Source: Methanosarcina sp. (GTDB lineage Archaea > Halobacteriota > Methanosarcinia > Methanosarcinales > Methanosarcinaceae). From it: DNA of 8,081 nucleotides. A model generated the notes under the pieces. That model was not told the DNA's origin. It saw nothing but the letters and a program-made list of their open reading frames with translations, and did no database searches. The stretch covers positions 1-8,081 of the forward strand of contig DUGS01000122.1 in the NCBI GenBank assembly GCA_013331265.1. The letters are read 5' to 3'. Below, in pieces: positions 5,583 through 8,081 of this stretch (within the stretch, counting starts at the first letter, position 1; the number at the start of each line of letters is the position of its first letter). Both the position numbers and the translations under genes were made by a program.

Positions 5583-6797
5583 ATGAAGTTGCTCTTTCTG
5601 GACATCGTATGGCCTCTTTACCTGGCGGATGGTTCGCTTATTCACAGGCACGAGCTTGTGAGCAACCTGGCAAAGCTGGAAAATGAAATCCATATCTTCA
5701 CCACTGATAGTTCTACTTTTTCGCATCTTGATAATATACACTGTCATTACGTACGTCCTGGAAGCCTGCTGACTCTCACAATCAATTATTTCCGACGATC
5801 TGCAGGTCTGGTAGGCTCTGAAACTTTTGATGTGCTGTATACTAGAAATCCTAATTTTGGTTTTCTTGCCGGGCTTTTTTGCCGAAGCCGGTGCAAAGCT
5901 CTGGTTTACGAATTAAATGGAATTCCAGAGGATGAAACCAGCCTCTTCAAATCAAAAAGAGGCGAAGAAAAATCTTTACAGGAAAGGAGAATGGAAGTTT
6001 TATCCAGGTCTCTTTCTTCTGCAAAATCCAGGTTAAAGGTTTTAGTTCTGAAGAAAGCTCTCGGGTTTTCGGACAGGATTATCGCAGTGACTCCAGGAAT
6101 AAAAGCTAGTCTTGAGAGTACTTACAGGATTCCTGGCGAAAAAATAACCGTGGTACCAAACGGAGCAAATACTTCCCTGTTCAAACCTCTTGAGCAGGAT
6201 GAATGTAGAAAAGACCTTGGGCTTGACACAGAAGCTCCTTATGTATGTTTTGTGGGAAACCTTGCTCCATGGCAGGGAGTCGAGTACCTGGTAAAGGCAG
6301 CTCCTTCAATACTCTCCAGGTACCCTGATTGCCGTTTTCTTATTGTCGGTGATGGGGTTATGAAAAATGAACTTTTAAACCTCTCACGAGAGCTCGGGGT
6401 TGAAGACAGATTTATTTTTACAGGTGTGGTCCCTTATGACCGAGTACCAGTTTATATCAATGCAAGCAATATATGTGCAGCCCCTTTTATCCTGGCAAGG
6501 AATGCAAAAATCGGGCTGTCCCCTCTGAAATTGTACGAGTATATGGCGTGCGGAAAGCCAGTTGTTGCAAGTGCTATCAGCGGAGTTGCCGATGCTCTTG
6601 AGGCGTCGAAAGGAGGGCTTTCCGTCCCTCCTGAAAACCCGGAAGCCCTTGCAGAGGCCGTTTCGAAGCTGCTTGAAAATAAGGACTTGAGAACGAATAT
6701 GGGGTCAAAAGGTTTAAGTTATGTTACTGAAAATTACAGCTGGTACAGTGTTGCGAAACAGGTAGACAGAGTCTGTAAATCAGGACTCAAGGGCTGA
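5583..6797 (+). CDS. Glycosyltransferase family 4
   Basis: This 404-residue GT-B enzyme transfers a sugar from a nucleotide donor with retention of configuration, as known for GT4. The N-terminal acceptor domain spans about residues 1-165, with TFDVLYTRNP at 81-90. A linker with many Ser, Lys and Arg residues (122-152) is unusually long and polar. The C-terminal donor domain begins near IIAVTPGIKASL (166-177). It carries VPNGANTSLF (191-200), FVGNLAPWQGVE (223-234), a GDG turn (256-258) and SPLKLYEYMACGKPVVAS (313-330). Glu319 is the second Glu of the EX7E motif. The first Glu is replaced by Gly311, as in other GT4 members of the PLKLYEYMA type. No signal peptide or clear membrane helix is present. 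It belongs to the same operon, 42 bases after the GT2 gene. Donor and acceptor are unknown. Confidence 0.93.
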   Translation: MKLLFLDIVWPLYLADGSLIHRHELVSNLAKLENEIHIFTTDSSTFSHLDNIHCHYVRPGSLLTLTINYFRRSAGLVGSETFDVLYTRNPNFGFLAGLFCRSRCKALVYELNGIPEDETSLFKSKRGEEKSLQERRMEVLSRSLSSAKSRLKVLVLKKALGFSDRIIAVTPGIKASLESTYRIPGEKITVVPNGANTSLFKPLEQDECRKDLGLDTEAPYVCFVGNLAPWQGVEYLVKAAPSILSRYPDCRFLIVGDGVMKNELLNLSRELGVEDRFIFTGVVPYDRVPVYINASNICAAPFILARNAKIGLSPLKLYEYMACGKPVVASAISGVADALEASKGGLSVPPENPEALAEAVSKLLENKDLRTNMGSKGLSYVTENYSWYSVAKQVDRVCKSGLKG

Positions 6798-6813
6798 ATA
6801 CATGAAATTCATC

Positions 6814-6825
6814 TTTATATTAATA
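6814..6825 (+). promoter_or_regulatory. TATA-like box upstream of the repeat array
   Basis: TTTATATTAATA resembles archaeal box A and lies shortly after the GT4 stop. Transcription would start inside the first repeats. It is weak evidence on its own in such AT-rich sequence. Confidence 0.25.
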
Positions 6826-6834
6826 TTATAACCA

Positions 6835-7010
6835 ATTGACTATACAAATTACTATATTATAACCTATTGACTATACAAATTATTATATTATAATCTATTG
6901 ACTATACAAATTACTATATTATAATCTATTGACTATACAAATTATTATATTATAATCTATTGACTATACAAATTACTATATTATAATCTATTGACTATAC
7001 AAATTACTAT
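6835..7010 (+). repeat. 31-bp AT-rich tandem repeat, 5.7 units
   Basis: Five complete 31-bp units begin at 6835, 6866, 6897, 6928 and 6959, and a sixth (6990-7010) keeps the first 21 bases. Each unit opens with ATTGACTATACAAATTA and ends with TATATTATAATCT (AACCT in unit 1). At unit position 18 the base alternates C, T, C, T, C, C, so units 2-3 and 4-5 form an identical 62-bp doublet. The 13 bases before unit 1 look like a decayed unit end. There are no spacers, so it is not a CRISPR array. Each unit has an AT core that could bind TBP. The core of unit 5 (about 6977-6987) is at promoter distance from the acyltransferase ATG. Slippage or unequal exchange would explain its growth. Confidence 0.93.
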
Positions 7011-7029
7011 CTATCAAACGGGGCTTAAA

Positions 7030-8037
7030 ATGGACGAAATTGAAGTCAGAGAATTACTGCCATCTGAATACAATGAATGGGATTTGCTTGTGGAAAAAGC
7101 TCAACCCGGTACTCTCTTTCACACAAGTGACTGGCTGGGGATCTGCAGAGATGTCCTTTCCAGAGACTTAAGGATTTACGGTTGCTTTAGAAACGGCGAG
7201 CTTGTGGGCGGATGTCCTATTTTCATTAAAAATATTAAAGGTATGATGAAAGTAGCAACTTCCAACAGTAGTATGACTGATTATAGCGGTCCCCTTATAA
7301 AAGAAGGAGCCAGCTCTAAAGCTAGTAAACGTATGCAGGACACACACGAGATCCTTGGAGCTCTTAGAGAATTTCTCTGCAAACAGGGGTTCGACAGCAT
7401 TACCCTTACACTTGCCCCCGGGCTTGAAGATGTAAGACCTTTTACCTGGAAAGGATGGGAGTCAAGTGTATATTATACCCATCATCTAGACCTTAAAGAA
7501 AATGTAGACAGCAACCTTTCAAGGAAAATCCGAAGAGAACTTAAAAGCGCTGAGGAAGCAGGACTTAAAACGAGAATCTCAAACGATCCTGATACTTATT
7601 ATCACCTGCTGTCTCTTGTATATGATAAACAAAATCTGGAGCCTCCGGTGCCAAAGGAATTCTTTGAGAGGGTATTTAAATTGATCAAGGAGAAAGATGC
7701 AGGCTATATGTTTGTTTCAGAGACTCCTGAAGGTGAAGCAATTGCGTCTCATCTGAACCTGTATGGTAAGAAGTGCACTGTTACATGGTCTTCAGCCCTT
7801 AACCCTGAATTCGGTAGAATGGGTCCAAATTCGCTTCTATATTATAATGAGTTTCTTGACCTGAAGTCCAGAAATTTCGAATACATGAATGTGATGGCAG
7901 CAAACATCCCAAGATTTACGGACTTTATTATGGGATTTTCTCCGAAGATTGTTCCCTATTATAGGGTAACCCTGCGCAGCAAAAAGTATTCCCTCATGAG
8001 GATATTATATCAGGCTACGCACGAAGAATCTGAATGA
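7030..8037 (+). CDS. FemAB/GNAT-type acyltransferase
   Basis: The 335-residue protein resembles the FemAB-like branch of the GNAT fold (Acetyltransf_6, PF13480). FHTSDWL (30-36) corresponds to the family's FqsxxW signature. GELVGGCPIFI (56-66) is the paired strand after it. SRKIRRELKSAEEAGLK (164-180) is the conserved basic helix that starts the second GNAT half. GPNSLLYYNEFLDLKSRNFEYMN (265-287), then RFTDFIMGFSPK (295-306), match the usual C-terminal pattern. Such proteins move an acyl or aminoacyl group and are frequent in exopolysaccharide clusters. Here a sugar amine freed by the deacetylase is a plausible acceptor (inference). No export signal is seen. The frame extends to a TTG inside the repeat (6991), but that stretch is repeat sequence. 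ATG 7030 has CGGGG at 7019-7023, six bases before it. It may have its own promoter in the repeat array. Confidence 0.85.
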   Translation: MDEIEVRELLPSEYNEWDLLVEKAQPGTLFHTSDWLGICRDVLSRDLRIYGCFRNGELVGGCPIFIKNIKGMMKVATSNSSMTDYSGPLIKEGASSKASKRMQDTHEILGALREFLCKQGFDSITLTLAPGLEDVRPFTWKGWESSVYYTHHLDLKENVDSNLSRKIRRELKSAEEAGLKTRISNDPDTYYHLLSLVYDKQNLEPPVPKEFFERVFKLIKEKDAGYMFVSETPEGEAIASHLNLYGKKCTVTWSSALNPEFGRMGPNSLLYYNEFLDLKSRNFEYMNVMAANIPRFTDFIMGFSPKIVPYYRVTLRSKKYSLMRILYQATHEESE

Positions 8038-8038
8038 T

Positions 8039-8081
8039 TTGAGAACAGAAGACTCTTTTGAAGACTCTTTTCCCGAAAATC
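8039..8081 (+). CDS. Possible start of a further gene, cut by the window
   Basis: One base after the acyltransferase stop, a TTG opens a frame that stays open to the window edge (about 14 codons, rich in Glu, Asp, Ser and Phe). The upstream part of this frame is closed by TGA at 7997-7999. TTG starts are used elsewhere in this operon, and tight spacing is usual here. No ribosome site is obvious, and 14 codons prove little. The coding impression is partly created by a 12-bp duplication. Confidence 0.22.
   Translation, partial: MRTEDSFEDSFPEN
8048..8071 (+). repeat. Perfect 12-bp tandem duplication
   Basis: GAAGACTCTTTT occurs twice in a row (8048-8059 and 8060-8071). In the TTG frame it would encode EDSF twice. 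It looks like a recent slippage event just behind the acyltransferase gene. Confidence 0.85.

Noticed and set aside
6835..7010. CRISPR array
   Set aside because: The 31-bp units are contiguous with no unique spacers, and no cas gene is in view.

Overview
The window looks like a methanogenic archaeon of the genus Methanosarcina or a close relative. The clues are moderate G+C coding DNA set in very AT-rich spacers, TATA-like boxes in place of bacterial promoters, Shine-Dalgarno sites of the GGAGGTGA type, a TTG start behind a strong ribosome site, and typical archaeal surface-glycan protein families. The genus is inferred from style and protein resemblance, not from a marker gene.

Layout. A minus-strand UDP-sugar 6-dehydrogenase gene (134-1417) ends in a hairpin and a T-rich tract at the left edge. 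A spacer with a canonical TATA element separates it from a small plus-strand gene for a two-helix membrane protein (about 1640-1945). A 560-base stretch (1946-2505) follows with no confident gene but several local inverted repeats. From 2506 a plus-strand sugar-biosynthesis operon runs to the right edge: a DUF354 GT-B-like protein, a polysaccharide-deacetylase-like protein, a family 2 glycosyltransferase, a family 4 glycosyltransferase and a FemAB/GNAT-type acyltransferase. The first three genes overlap by exactly 17 bases at each junction. The GT4 gene sits 42 bases downstream. A 233-base spacer, mostly a 31-bp AT-rich tandem repeat, separates GT4 from the acyltransferase.

How the genes may work together. 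The dehydrogenase would supply a UDP-uronic acid. The two glycosyltransferases would add sugars to a growing, probably lipid-linked glycan. The DUF354 protein has the fold of UDP-GlcNAc epimerases and GT-B transferases. The deacetylase has no signal peptide and should act in the cytosol. The acyltransferase would decorate a sugar or a peptide. This fits synthesis of a cell-surface polysaccharide or S-layer glycan. In Methanosarcina the uronic acid-containing wall polymer methanochondroitin is an obvious candidate, but nothing here proves which polymer is made.

The most unusual element is the tandem array at 6835-7010: five full 31-bp units and one partial, with a 62-bp higher-order period. 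Each unit carries an AT-rich TATA-like core and, by chance or not, the spacing and hexamers of a bacterial sigma-70 promoter. The last unit lies at promoter distance from the acyltransferase start.
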